Shown here: one piece after another, positions 1 to 6,215 of the stretch
Position numbering within the stretch: position 1 is the first letter of the stretch
Layout: every line of letters begins with the position of its first letter
Source: JAGVYE01 sp964502785
GTDB taxonomy: Archaea > Nanobdellota > Nanobdellia > Woesearchaeales > GW2011-AR9
Length of the DNA: 10,577 nucleotides
Reading direction: 5' to 3'
NCBI GenBank assembly: GCA_964502785.1
Contig: CAZCXW010000047.1
Location: 1-10,577, forward strand
Notes under the pieces: model-generated
Databases searched by the model: none
Told to the model about the DNA's origin: nothing
The model's input: the letters and a program-made list of their open reading frames with translations, nothing else
Translations under genes and position numbers: made by a program

Positions 1-26
1 ATTTCTAATGATTTTTAGTATAGAAT

Positions 27-53
27 AGGAAATCAATTTTGCAAAGTTCTCTT
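27..53. repeat. 27-nt exact direct repeat, copy 1
   Basis: This 27-nt segment is identical, base for base, to 6158-6184. It lies 117 nt before the start of the 870-aa gene and upstream of its TATA-like box. It contains the 8-bp palindrome TTTGCAAA with one mismatch-free copy, so it could be a protein-binding site, but no function is demonstrated by sequence alone. Confidence 0.85.
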
Positions 54-93
54 TACATGATTTACCCTGAAATTCACCTAATATGCAAGGTTG

Positions 94-102
94 TTTATAA
101 AC
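94..102 (+). promoter_or_regulatory. TATA-like box before the 870-aa gene
   Basis: TTTATAAAC fits an archaeal TATA box. Transcription would start near 124, giving a leader of about 45 nt before the GTG start at 170. No convincing BRE is visible, so this is a positional inference. Confidence 0.4.
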
Positions 103-169
103 GATTTAATAGTTTTGTTTTTTTTGCTCCATGAGTAATTAAATACTTTCTAACGTCTCAAGAACCTTT

Positions 170-2782
170 GTGGTGCTTCGTTATTGGTGCGGGCTGCTAG
201 CAGGCGCAGCTCTATCTTTAGCTTCATTGGCAAAAGCGGAAGAACATTCTGTTTCTATTCCTGTTCTTCCTGTTTTTGAAGAAAAACAATCTTCTGATAA
301 AAGTTTGGATATCAATTTTGGATTGGATCAACAATTTCCATTAATTGATTTGGATACTTTTAACCGCTGTCCGCAAGGCTCTGTGGAAGTTCCCCAAGCG
401 CCTGCTTTGGTTACAGAATTGTCAGCAGGGCATCCGGCACGAGAGCTTGTTTTAGATGTCTTTGCAGGTGAAAAAAGCATTGATCCTGCATACGATGAAT
501 TCAGATTAGAGGTTATTGAGTCGAAGCCGCCCGTTTGTGTCCGAAAAGATGCTTTTGATTTTTTAGAAGGGATTGTCTTGTTTCAAGAAAAAAGATATTC
601 TCTGTTGCCTGAAAATGTTGACATTACACGAATCGAAGGCGGCAGTTCTACTTCCATACGGCTGGAAATGCCGGGAGATTTGCATTATAACCTCCTCGGT
701 GATAAACATAACAGCATTGAGTATGCGAATGGGAGTATTCTGTACGATTTAAAAGATAAGAATCTGGAAGCCATTATTAATGGACAAAGGAAAACATTAC
801 ATTTGCCGCAACTGAATTTAGAGAGCATCTTCCTGGGGGGTTTAAATTTTCCAAACTTTAGAGATCAATTACAGACGTATCCTAATGCAGTTATGGAATT
901 AGGCAATTCTTTGGAGCTTTTTACTGATAATGTCATTCGCGGGATGAATTTAGCGTTGCAGACGGGCGAGCCTACTGAACGGGGGATCGAATTGGCATTT
1001 AAACTTCGTGGTCTCTTTGAAGAGATTCTTCCCCAATATGTGAGCGACGATGGGGTTATTTCACCTGAAGAATGGGAAAAAATCGAGGATGCTGTTGCTC
1101 GGGAAATTACTATTTTTCAGGAACGAGAATTAAGCAGCGAGGAGAGTAAAGTTTTAAATTCTGAAATTGATCTTTTTCAAGAACAGTTCACGCAATTACG
1201 GAAAACATACCCTCTTATTGATAACAGTTGGAGGATCATCAGCGCTGATGATCCTTTTTCTTTGATCAAATGGGGGGGGATAAGTGTTGCTGATGCTTAC
1301 AGCATGCTGTCAGCTTTGGATCCTGCTCTTTACGAGCTTAATATCGGGAAAAACGAGGTTTTTTTTAAGACTAAGGACCTTCAGAGCACGCTTGATGGAT
1401 ATTCTTCTAATTTTAGCGAGCTGAGCTATGGAAAAGGAAGAAGACTGATTGAAACTCATCATGATACCATCCGGATGGCAGCTGTCGGAAGAGCAGAATT
1501 GAGAGCAATTCTCTCCGGTGGAGCAGAAGTAGCACGGTACTGGCCAGAACTATTTGAACAGGAGTTAGATATTGTGACTTTAATTTTAGCGATTGATCCA
1601 CAATTCATTGATCTTGATATCGGAGCAGCAGCAGAGTTTGCCTGCAAGCTGCGAAGCACACGAGGGCAAGGCTTTATGACTGAGTTTGTTCGAGATAATT
1701 ATACTCTGGGCATGACTATTTCCTTCGGAACAATCTATGATAATTTTTCGCAAGGCTCTGCTTCTTTCACTGGCTCTGCAGACAGCGATCAAAATCTGAT
1801 TGCCGCTGATTTTGCGGGAAATTTAACCATCCAGCAATTTCTCAGAAAGCAGCAAGTAGCTGGTTTTTTTCTGCAGAAAGAGACAGAAAATTACTGGTTT
1901 GAGGCAAGGGTTAACACGACGTTGGAACAAGCGGTGAAACTTTCTCAATATTGGGGCGGAACTTGGAAATTTCGGTCTACATATACGGCTGCGGTGCGGC
2001 AAAATGCCTGGTCGTATCAGAAATCTCTAGCGAGAGAAGCTTTTGCAACGCAAGATGTCAGCAGCTCATGGCGTGGCGGGTTGAACTTTGGAATGTTGGA
2101 TTTAATTCTTTTCACCGACTTTGAACATCTTGGAACTGGATTTCTTCTCAATACGTCTAAAAAGGCTCTGTATGGGGAATGTTCCTTTGGCGACTCTTGT
2201 CTTGCTACAACCAGAATCGCTTTAGATCAAAAATTGGATGAAAAAAGGACAAAAGAGTATTTTCTCGCACTGCAGCATCTTAAAGATTCTCCATTAGCAG
2301 GTGTCGAGGCTCTGCGCGAGCATGAACAGTATCTTTTCAATATCCGTAATCCAGGATTGTTCTTAGATTTTAATTTTAAGTATACCTTCGCTGATATTTT
2401 CCCATGGGATAAAGTTGCTCAAGCACAGGTCGGCTTGCTTATGGCTGAACCGCATACGTCCGGAAATATTAATCTTTATTTCGGCTTGAAGTATGACGGT
2501 GATTTTAATGATGTCCATGGATTTCGTATTGATATTGGTTCAAAATATTGGGATAGTTACTTTAGTTTAAAGTCAACGAAAGATGAGGTGAGGAATACAA
2601 ATTCGATTCAGGGCAGTGCGGGGGTTACGTTTCATTTAGGCATGATTGAGATCATGACCCGGCATGAATTATTCCCGGCGCCATTAGATGATGAACCAGA
2701 GTATGTTGAAACAGATAGGGGGTATAAAATAAAAAGGGAGGGTGATTATCGTGCTCTTTTCGAAGTTCGCGGCATCTTTTGA
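170..2782 (+). CDS. secreted 870-aa protein of unknown family, beta-rich C-terminal half
   Basis: I do not recognise a family. The N-terminus is a clear Sec signal peptide: a short basic start, a hydrophobic stretch over about residues 7-21 and the cleavage site AKA at 21-23. Residues 24-500 are mixed alpha/beta. A degenerate EF-hand-like loop (DDGVISPEEW, 293-302) lacks the first acidic ligand. From about 510 to the end the chain alternates hydrophobic and polar residues, is rich in Tyr, Phe and Gly, and finishes in a short strand ending in Phe (EVRGIF), as beta-barrel proteins do. That would be odd in an archaeon. The start is GTG at 170, or the adjacent GTG at 173; an in-frame TAA at 140-142 excludes a longer protein. 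No good Shine-Dalgarno precedes it. It is monocistronic and ends before a terminator-like hairpin. Being a real, exported gene is near certain; function is unknown. Confidence 0.9.
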   Translation: MVLRYWCGLLAGAALSLASLAKAEEHSVSIPVLPVFEEKQSSDKSLDINFGLDQQFPLIDLDTFNRCPQGSVEVPQAPALVTELSAGHPARELVLDVFAGEKSIDPAYDEFRLEVIESKPPVCVRKDAFDFLEGIVLFQEKRYSLLPENVDITRIEGGSSTSIRLEMPGDLHYNLLGDKHNSIEYANGSILYDLKDKNLEAIINGQRKTLHLPQLNLESIFLGGLNFPNFRDQLQTYPNAVMELGNSLELFTDNVIRGMNLALQTGEPTERGIELAFKLRGLFEEILPQYVSDDGVISPEEWEKIEDAVAREITIFQERELSSEESKVLNSEIDLFQEQFTQLRKTYPLIDNSWRIISADDPFSLIKWGGISVADAYSMLSALDPALYELNIGKNEVFFKTKDLQSTLDGYSSNFSELSYGKGRRLIETHHDTIRMAAVGRAELRAILSGGAEVARYWPELFEQELDIVTLILAIDPQFIDLDIGAAAEFACKLRSTRGQGFMTEFVRDNYTLGMTISFGTIYDNFSQGSASFTGSADSDQNLIAADFAGNLTIQQFLRKQQVAGFFLQKETENYWFEARVNTTLEQAVKLSQYWGGTWKFRSTYTAAVRQNAWSYQKSLAREAFATQDVSSSWRGGLNFGMLDLILFTDFEHLGTGFLLNTSKKALYGECSFGDSCLATTRIALDQKLDEKRTKEYFLALQHLKDSPLAGVEALREHEQYLFNIRNPGLFLDFNFKYTFADIFPWDKVAQAQVGLLMAEPHTSGNINLYFGLKYDGDFNDVHGFRIDIGSKYWDSYFSLKSTKDEVRNTNSIQGSAGVTFHLGMIEIMTRHELFPAPLDDEPEYVETDRGYKIKREGDYRALFEVRGIF

Positions 2783-2806
2783 AACCACTGTTATTCCACT
2801 TGTGTT

Positions 2807-2857
2807 GCACCAGTGAAATTCTGGGGTGCTCAAAAACTCCGCATGACGTATGGTCAT
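2807..2857 (+). other. two small hairpins downstream of the 870-aa gene
   Basis: GCACCAG at 2807-2813 pairs with CTGGGGTGC at 2821-2829, leaving a two-base bulge. ATGAC at 2843-2847 pairs with GTCAT at 2853-2857. They precede the terminator-like stem at 2866 and may be 3'-UTR structure. The pairing was done by eye and the stems are short. Confidence 0.35.
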
Positions 2858-2865
2858 CATGCCCC

Positions 2866-2887
2866 CCATCTGTGACGGATGGTTTTT
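2866..2887 (+). terminator. terminator-like hairpin with T tract
   Basis: CCATC (2866-2870) pairs with GATGG (2878-2882) and TTTTT follows at 2883-2887. It lies 83 nt after the stop codon of the 870-aa gene and before the methyltransferase leader, so it plausibly ends the first transcript. Archaeal termination needs mainly the T tract, so the stem may be incidental. Confidence 0.5.
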
Positions 2888-2942
2888 GACATTTAATTTT
2901 AATAGCGTCCTACACTCTTCTATTTTTAGAAAAATTTATGAA

Positions 2943-2949
2943 AGGAGGT
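2943..2949 (+). promoter_or_regulatory. strong Shine-Dalgarno upstream of a mini-ORF
   Basis: AGGAGGT is the best Shine-Dalgarno match noticed in the window, yet the methyltransferase ATG is 88 nt away. The nearest ATG (2966) is 16 nt after it, which is longer than usual. It either serves the 21-codon ORF or is a relic of an altered gene start. Confidence 0.5.
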
Positions 2950-2965
2950 AAGAATTACATCATTT

Positions 2966-3031
2966 ATGCGTGTATCTGATTTAGGTATCCAATCTTCAAT
3001 GAGGAAATGTATGTTCCTGTACCAAGCGTGA
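2966..3031 (+). CDS. possible 21-codon leader ORF before the methyltransferase
   Basis: This mini-ORF starts with ATG at 2966, downstream of a strong Shine-Dalgarno (2943-2949), and ends with TGA at 3029-3031. It is in the same reading frame as the methyltransferase, whose ATG comes 6 nt after that TGA. Termination and re-initiation could couple the two. The peptide (MRVSDLGIQSSMRKCMFLYQA in short form: basic, two Met repeats, one Cys) shows no attenuator-type run of one amino acid. It could equally be chance, or a former N-terminal extension cut by a stop. Low confidence as a real gene. Confidence 0.25.
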   Translation: MRVSDLGIQSSMRKCMFLYQA

Positions 3032-3037
3032 ATTTTT

Positions 3038-3580
3038 ATGGAAGACCTTTTTGACAAGCTTTCGGATCTGGAGAAGGAGAGTATCAAGCGAGGCATCCCG
3101 ATTATTGGCAGAGAAAAAGGGATGTGGCTGTGGCAAAAAATAGAAGAACATAAACCCGCAGATATTCTGGAGCTTGGAACGGCAAATGGCTATAGCGGCA
3201 GTATCCTTGGCAGTGAAGGAGGAGAACTTCTTACTATCGAAATTAATGAGGAAATTGCAGAAGAAGCGATGCGGAATCTCAGTAAACTTGATATTAACGC
3301 GCGAATTATCATGGGGGATGGAGTGGAAATCGTCAACAAATTTGCTCTTAAGAATAAAGACATTTTTGATCTTATTTTTATTGATTTTCATAAGAAAGGG
3401 TACTTTAAAGTATTAGAAGCATGCATTACTTTGGTCAAGAAAGGCGGATATATTATTGCTGATAATATTACTTTTGATGCCTGTCAGGATTTCAAGCAGG
3501 CAGTTCTTTCCCATCCGCAGTTAGAAACGGAAATCATCCCCATTAAAGATGGATTAAGCTGCAGCAGAAAGATTGTTTAA
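3038..3580 (+). CDS. SAM-dependent O-methyltransferase, COMT/YrrM-like
   Basis: A 180-aa class I methyltransferase of the cation-dependent O-methyltransferase type (COG4122-like), which moves the methyl group of S-adenosylmethionine to a hydroxyl of a small molecule; the substrate cannot be told. Residues 20-28 (IPIIGREKG) are the usual lead-in. Motif I, ILELGTANGYSG (43-54), binds SAM, and E68 in TIEIN is placed to hold the ribose. DLIFIDFHKKGY (111-122) and GGYIIADN (137-143) supply Asp116, Asp142 and Asn143, the positions that bind Mg2+ in this family. The C-terminal DGLSCSRKI is also typical. At 180 aa it is slightly short for the family and lacks a long N-terminal extension, but all core motifs are present. 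The chosen ATG (3038) has no Shine-Dalgarno of its own. The neighbours do not reveal a pathway. Confidence 0.9.
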   Translation: MEDLFDKLSDLEKESIKRGIPIIGREKGMWLWQKIEEHKPADILELGTANGYSGSILGSEGGELLTIEINEEIAEEAMRNLSKLDINARIIMGDGVEIVNKFALKNKDIFDLIFIDFHKKGYFKVLEACITLVKKGGYIIADNITFDACQDFKQAVLSHPQLETEIIPIKDGLSCSRKIV

Positions 3581-3595
3581 TTTTTTAGAGTTAAT

Positions 3596-3660
3596 ATTTC
3601 AGTCATGTTATTTTCTCTGAAAGACTGAAATGAGTGCAATATTCTGAAGGAAAGTTTCAG
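3596..3660. terminator. hairpins between convergent genes
   Basis: ATTTCAGTC (3596-3604) pairs perfectly with GACTGAAAT (3623-3631). A second small stem is CTGAA (3644-3648) with TTCAG (3656-3660). They lie between the convergent methyltransferase (plus) and SMR transporter (minus) genes, where a two-way terminator is expected. Neither stem is followed by a long T tract, so the assignment rests mainly on position. Confidence 0.4.
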
Positions 3661-3677
3661 GGGTACATTTTGCTTCT

Positions 3678-4013
3678 TTAAGCCTCAATAAGAATAACAC
3701 TTAAAATTCCTAATCCGATCCCAACTTTATTTATCGAAGACAAATCTTCTTTGAAATATAAAACACCGACCAGAACAATAATAATCAAATTCAAAACAGT
3801 AAATACAGAAATCGCTTTTGACAGAGATTCGTATTTTAGCGAAATCACCCAAAAAATGCTCCCCACAAAATAAATAAAAAGTCCAGCATAAAGCAAAATG
3901 CTTATACTTTCAACAGACCATTTTTTTAAAAGGATGTCTCCAACGACTTCAAGAGCGACTGCCAAGGCGATTAAGCCAAAGAAAATTAATTTTAAAGCGA
4001 TTTCTGATGCCAT
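3678..4013 (-). CDS. small multidrug resistance (SMR) family transporter
   Basis: A 111-aa, four-helix membrane protein, the exact size of EmrE-type transporters, which work as dimers and exchange protons for toxic cations or guanidinium-like compounds. Helices lie at about residues 6-28, 36-57, 65-86 and 92-110. Helix 1 has the family's essential membrane glutamate (Glu22 in ALEVVGDILLKKW; Glu14 in EmrE), followed by the usual Gly and Lys. The segment SKAISVFTVLNLIIIVLVGVLYF replaces the canonical YAIWSGVG region, so the substrate is likely not that of EmrE; an EamA-like half-transporter is an alternative. The gene follows the channel gene with an 8-nt gap, and GAAGG near that gene's stop can act as Shine-Dalgarno, so the two are co-transcribed. 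Confidence 0.8.
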   Translation of the reverse strand: MASEIALKLIFFGLIALAVALEVVGDILLKKWSVESISILLYAGLFIYFVGSIFWVISLKYESLSKAISVFTVLNLIIIVLVGVLYFKEDLSSINKVGIGLGILSVILIEA

Positions 4014-4021
4014 AAGAAGCT

Positions 4022-4918
4022 TTACCTTCTCTGGGAAAAGTCGCTTCCTTTTTCTTTGATAATTTTTTCTATAATTTGATTATTTTGCGTTTGTAATGAT
4101 TCAATAATCGGCAAAGCCATTTCTTTTTCCGTCGAAAGGATGGTAAAAAGCTGTTTATTCAAGTGAAAGCAATTATTTACTAAGGCGATGTTTTCTTCAT
4201 GCTGCCATTCCAAGCGGTTAAAATTAAGAAGGTGAAGCAGTTCGAGAAATTTTTCAAAGGAACGGATAATTCCATGGTAAATAAGTTCCTTTTGAGTCGG
4301 ATCTAATACCGTGGTAAAGTCGTTTTTTTCATCTATTTTAAAGAGCAAAAGAATTTCTCTCAGCACATCTTCAAATGGGGCAAGGTGAATGGAGAGTTCC
4401 TGAAGGTCACGCCGGCGCAATTTTTTTTCTTCTAAAATATCAATGATTGCTCCTATTTTCTGCCGCGCCAGCAGAAGAGAAGAACGGGTTCTGTTGATTT
4501 TTTCTTTTAATGATAGATCATAAATCTCATGAATTATCAAGTTCTGCTTAATGGAGACAAATTTTGAAGTAACAAAGGCAAGAAGCAGCAAGCCAAAAAT
4601 TACTTCTGCGAGGGAAACCATTTTATAAGCGCCGATGGGAATAATGTCTCCAAATCCGGTGGTTGTGGCGGTGATAAAACTGAAATAAATATGGTCAAAG
4701 ATGAGAGAGACCGGTTGTTTTGTTTCAGTATACAATAAATGCGATGTCTCAGTGGAGAAAAAGTAATAAAAAAAACCGAACAGTGTAATGACTAATGTCC
4801 AGAGAAGGAAGATGTAAAAAAAAGTCAATTTATCCAGCCAAGTATTTACCTTTTTCTGGTGGTGTTCTACAAATTTGTCTAATGTTTCTTTCATCTCTTT
4901 GCGGCTTTTGGAATTCAT
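4022..4918 (-). CDS. two-TM potassium-channel-like protein with a long cytoplasmic domain
   Basis: A 298-aa ion channel subunit of the Ion_trans_2/KcsA-like fold. TM1 spans about residues 31-54, a pore helix and selectivity filter occupy 73-91, and TM2 spans about 101-121. The filter TTGFGD (86-91) is a conservative form of TVGYGD and indicates K+ selectivity. The remaining 175 residues are a helical, charged cytoplasmic part with no recognisable RCK or cyclic-nucleotide domain; the Gly-rich nucleotide motif of RCK domains is absent, so the gating signal is unknown. A basic, amphipathic N-terminal segment of 30 residues comes before TM1. It is the first gene of a minus-strand operon with the SMR transporter, and divergent from the AAA+ regulator. 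A TTTAAA box 21-26 nt before the ATG and no Shine-Dalgarno suggest a leaderless message. Confidence 0.88.
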   Translation of the reverse strand: MNSKSRKEMKETLDKFVEHHQKKVNTWLDKLTFFYIFLLWTLVITLFGFFYYFFSTETSHLLYTETKQPVSLIFDHIYFSFITATTTGFGDIIPIGAYKMVSLAEVIFGLLLLAFVTSKFVSIKQNLIIHEIYDLSLKEKINRTRSSLLLARQKIGAIIDILEEKKLRRRDLQELSIHLAPFEDVLREILLLFKIDEKNDFTTVLDPTQKELIYHGIIRSFEKFLELLHLLNFNRLEWQHEENIALVNNCFHLNKQLFTILSTEKEMALPIIESLQTQNNQIIEKIIKEKGSDFSQRR

Positions 4919-4961
4919 GTCTTTTTTATACTTTACGGTTTAAAGGAAATATTACTCATTA
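4919..4961. promoter_or_regulatory. 43-nt divergent promoter region
   Basis: The channel gene (minus) and the AAA+ gene (plus) start 43 nt apart. TTTAAA at 4939-4944 is well placed as the TATA box for the minus gene. TTTTTATAC (4923-4931) may serve the plus gene, about 31 nt before its GTG. The two promoters overlap, so expression of the two directions is likely interdependent. Confidence 0.45.
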
Positions 4962-6014
4962 GTGGCAAAATATTTATATACTTCTCGTGATCAAAGTAAA
5001 TCTATGGGCAGTAAAGAACAAAGTGAACCACTAGGCAGATACGGGATGATTGGAGCGACGGAAGCGATGTTTAAAGTTTATGATTTCATTAAACGTGTTG
5101 CTCCTACTGATGTTCCTGTTTATGTATTTGGTGAAACCGGTACAGGCAAAGAATTAGTGGCTCGAGCTCTGCATACGGAAGGAAGAAATAGCATGCCTTA
5201 TTTAGGTATTAATGCGGCTCGATTTAAAGGAAAGGGAGATGCGCTGGAAGTAGAATTATTCGGAACTGCTGGCAATACATTCACAGGAGTTAAAAAAAGC
5301 AATGGAATCTTTGTGCAAGGAGATAATGGAACACTTTTTCTTGATGAAATTTCGGAAATCGAAGGGCCCGTACAGGCTCGTTTATTAAGGGTTCTTCAGG
5401 AAAGAGAAGTAGTGCCTGTTGGTGGAAATTATGCTGACCCACAAACTGTTGATGTTCGTTTAGTTGCCGCGGCTAAAAAACCACTCGTTAGTTATTTAGA
5501 AGAAGGAATTTTGCGGGAAGATTTTTATTATCGCCTTCAGGGCATGGTGATCTCTCTCCCACCGCTTCGGGACAGAAGGAGCGACATCCCTCTTTTAGCA
5601 GATCATTTTTTGACAACGTATAAAGAAAAAATGAATAAACCAAATCTTACCTTCGCTCCAGATGTAATGAATTGGCTTGCGGAGCAACCCTGGCCAGGAA
5701 ATATCAGACAATTAGAACATGAAATCGAATCTGCTGTTGCTTGGAGCCAAAGTGGACAAGTGCAGTTGGATGATTTTCCACTTTATAGGGTTCCTGTAGC
5801 CCCGTTTAATGGAAATACATCCTCTAAATTAACAACTTGGAAAGAATTTACACAAGCAGAAGGGGAGAGAAGAAAAGAATTCTTGAGAGAAGCCTTAGAA
5901 AGTCATGATTGGATAGTAAAGCATGCGGCTCATTCATTGGGTATGCATGGTAACTGGTTAGGTCAGCTGGTTAACAAATTAGGAATAAAAAGGTCTAAGA
6001 AGCAAAGAATGTAA
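4962..6014 (+). CDS. sigma-54-activator-type AAA+ regulator with Fis-type HTH
   Basis: A 350-aa protein with the AAA+ central domain and DNA-binding C-terminus of bacterial enhancer-binding proteins (NtrC class) but no receiver, GAF or PAS domain. Walker A is GETGTGKE (57-64) and Walker B is GTLFLDEI (123-130). REDFYYRL (185-192) carries the Arg-finger region and PWPGNIRQLE (243-252) the sensor II Arg249. The GAFTGA loop, which touches sigma-54 in bacteria, reads NTFTGV here (105-110). The C-terminal helix-turn-helix is at about 315-345 (HAAHSLGMHGNWLGQLVNKLGI). The start is GTG at 4962; ATG at 5004 (Met15) is also possible and would still keep all domains. The next gene in the same direction is the 258-aa orphan, 201 nt on, a likely target. 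Sigma-54 is not known as a standard archaeal factor, so it may activate or remodel something else. Domain assignment is sure; role is inferred. Confidence 0.9.
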   Translation: MAKYLYTSRDQSKSMGSKEQSEPLGRYGMIGATEAMFKVYDFIKRVAPTDVPVYVFGETGTGKELVARALHTEGRNSMPYLGINAARFKGKGDALEVELFGTAGNTFTGVKKSNGIFVQGDNGTLFLDEISEIEGPVQARLLRVLQEREVVPVGGNYADPQTVDVRLVAAAKKPLVSYLEEGILREDFYYRLQGMVISLPPLRDRRSDIPLLADHFLTTYKEKMNKPNLTFAPDVMNWLAEQPWPGNIRQLEHEIESAVAWSQSGQVQLDDFPLYRVPVAPFNGNTSSKLTTWKEFTQAEGERRKEFLREALESHDWIVKHAAHSLGMHGNWLGQLVNKLGIKRSKKQRM

Positions 6015-6044
6015 ATTCACTAAAATACTATCTCAGATATCTTT

Positions 6045-6074
6045 AAATACTTCTGCTCTCTATATAAAGTATTT
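6045..6074 (+). terminator. AT-rich hairpin after the AAA+ gene
   Basis: AAATACTT (6045-6052) pairs with AAGTATTT (6067-6074) around a 14-nt loop, 31 nt after the stop codon. It could be a 3'-end stem. The loop and right arm also contain TATATAAAG (6061-6069), a possible TATA box for the next gene, so the stem may be incidental. Confidence 0.35.
6061..6069 (+). promoter_or_regulatory. TATA-like box before the 258-aa gene
   Basis: TATATAAAG would start transcription near 6090 and give a leader of about 125 nt that holds a hairpin (6086-6110), several TGCAAA-type motifs and the 27-nt repeat. Co-transcription with the AAA+ gene is the alternative. Confidence 0.35.
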
Positions 6075-6085
6075 CCTAGATTAAG

Positions 6086-6110
6086 AGAATTTTGAAAAAC
6101 TCAAAATTCT
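6086..6110 (+). other. perfect 10-bp hairpin in the leader of the 258-aa gene
   Basis: AGAATTTTGA (6086-6095) and TCAAAATTCT (6101-6110) form a perfect inverted repeat around AAAAC. No T tract follows, so a terminator is unlikely. A dyad operator or a 5'-UTR stem is more plausible. Confidence 0.55.
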
Positions 6111-6157
6111 GACAGATAACTTTGCAATTTATTCGCAAAATCATGCAAATTTAGAGC

Positions 6158-6184
6158 AGGAAATCAATTTTGCAAAGTTCTCTT
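6158..6184. repeat. 27-nt exact direct repeat, copy 2
   Basis: Identical to 27-53. Here it ends 31 nt before the ATG of the 258-aa gene and 20 nt before its Shine-Dalgarno. Looser TGCAA/GCAAA motifs lie just upstream (6121-6153), so the repeat is the last and strongest element of a cluster. Confidence 0.85.
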
Positions 6185-6201
6185 AAGAAATGGGTTAAGA
6201 A

Positions 6202-6209
6202 AGAGGTGA
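6202..6209 (+). promoter_or_regulatory. Shine-Dalgarno of the 258-aa gene
   Basis: AGAGGTGA matches the complement of the archaeal 16S rRNA 3' end (CACCUCC region) and lies 6 nt before the ATG at 6216, which fixes that start. Confidence 0.7.
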
Positions 6210-6215
6210 ACGGTT

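Noticed and set aside
3029..3031. TGA read through as a sense codon to extend the methyltransferase.
   Set aside because: The protein from the ATG at 3038 already has a normal family N-terminus, and no recoding structure is visible.
2996..3391. 131-codon minus-strand open frame over the methyltransferase.
   Set aside because: It is the shadow of a gene with full methyltransferase motifs on the plus strand; it has no promoter or recognisable domain.
6158..6174. GG...TTTTGCA inside the 27-nt repeat as a -24/-12 sigma-54 promoter.
   Set aside because: The GG to GC gap is 11 nt instead of 10 and the bases around GG do not match the consensus. The host looks archaeal.
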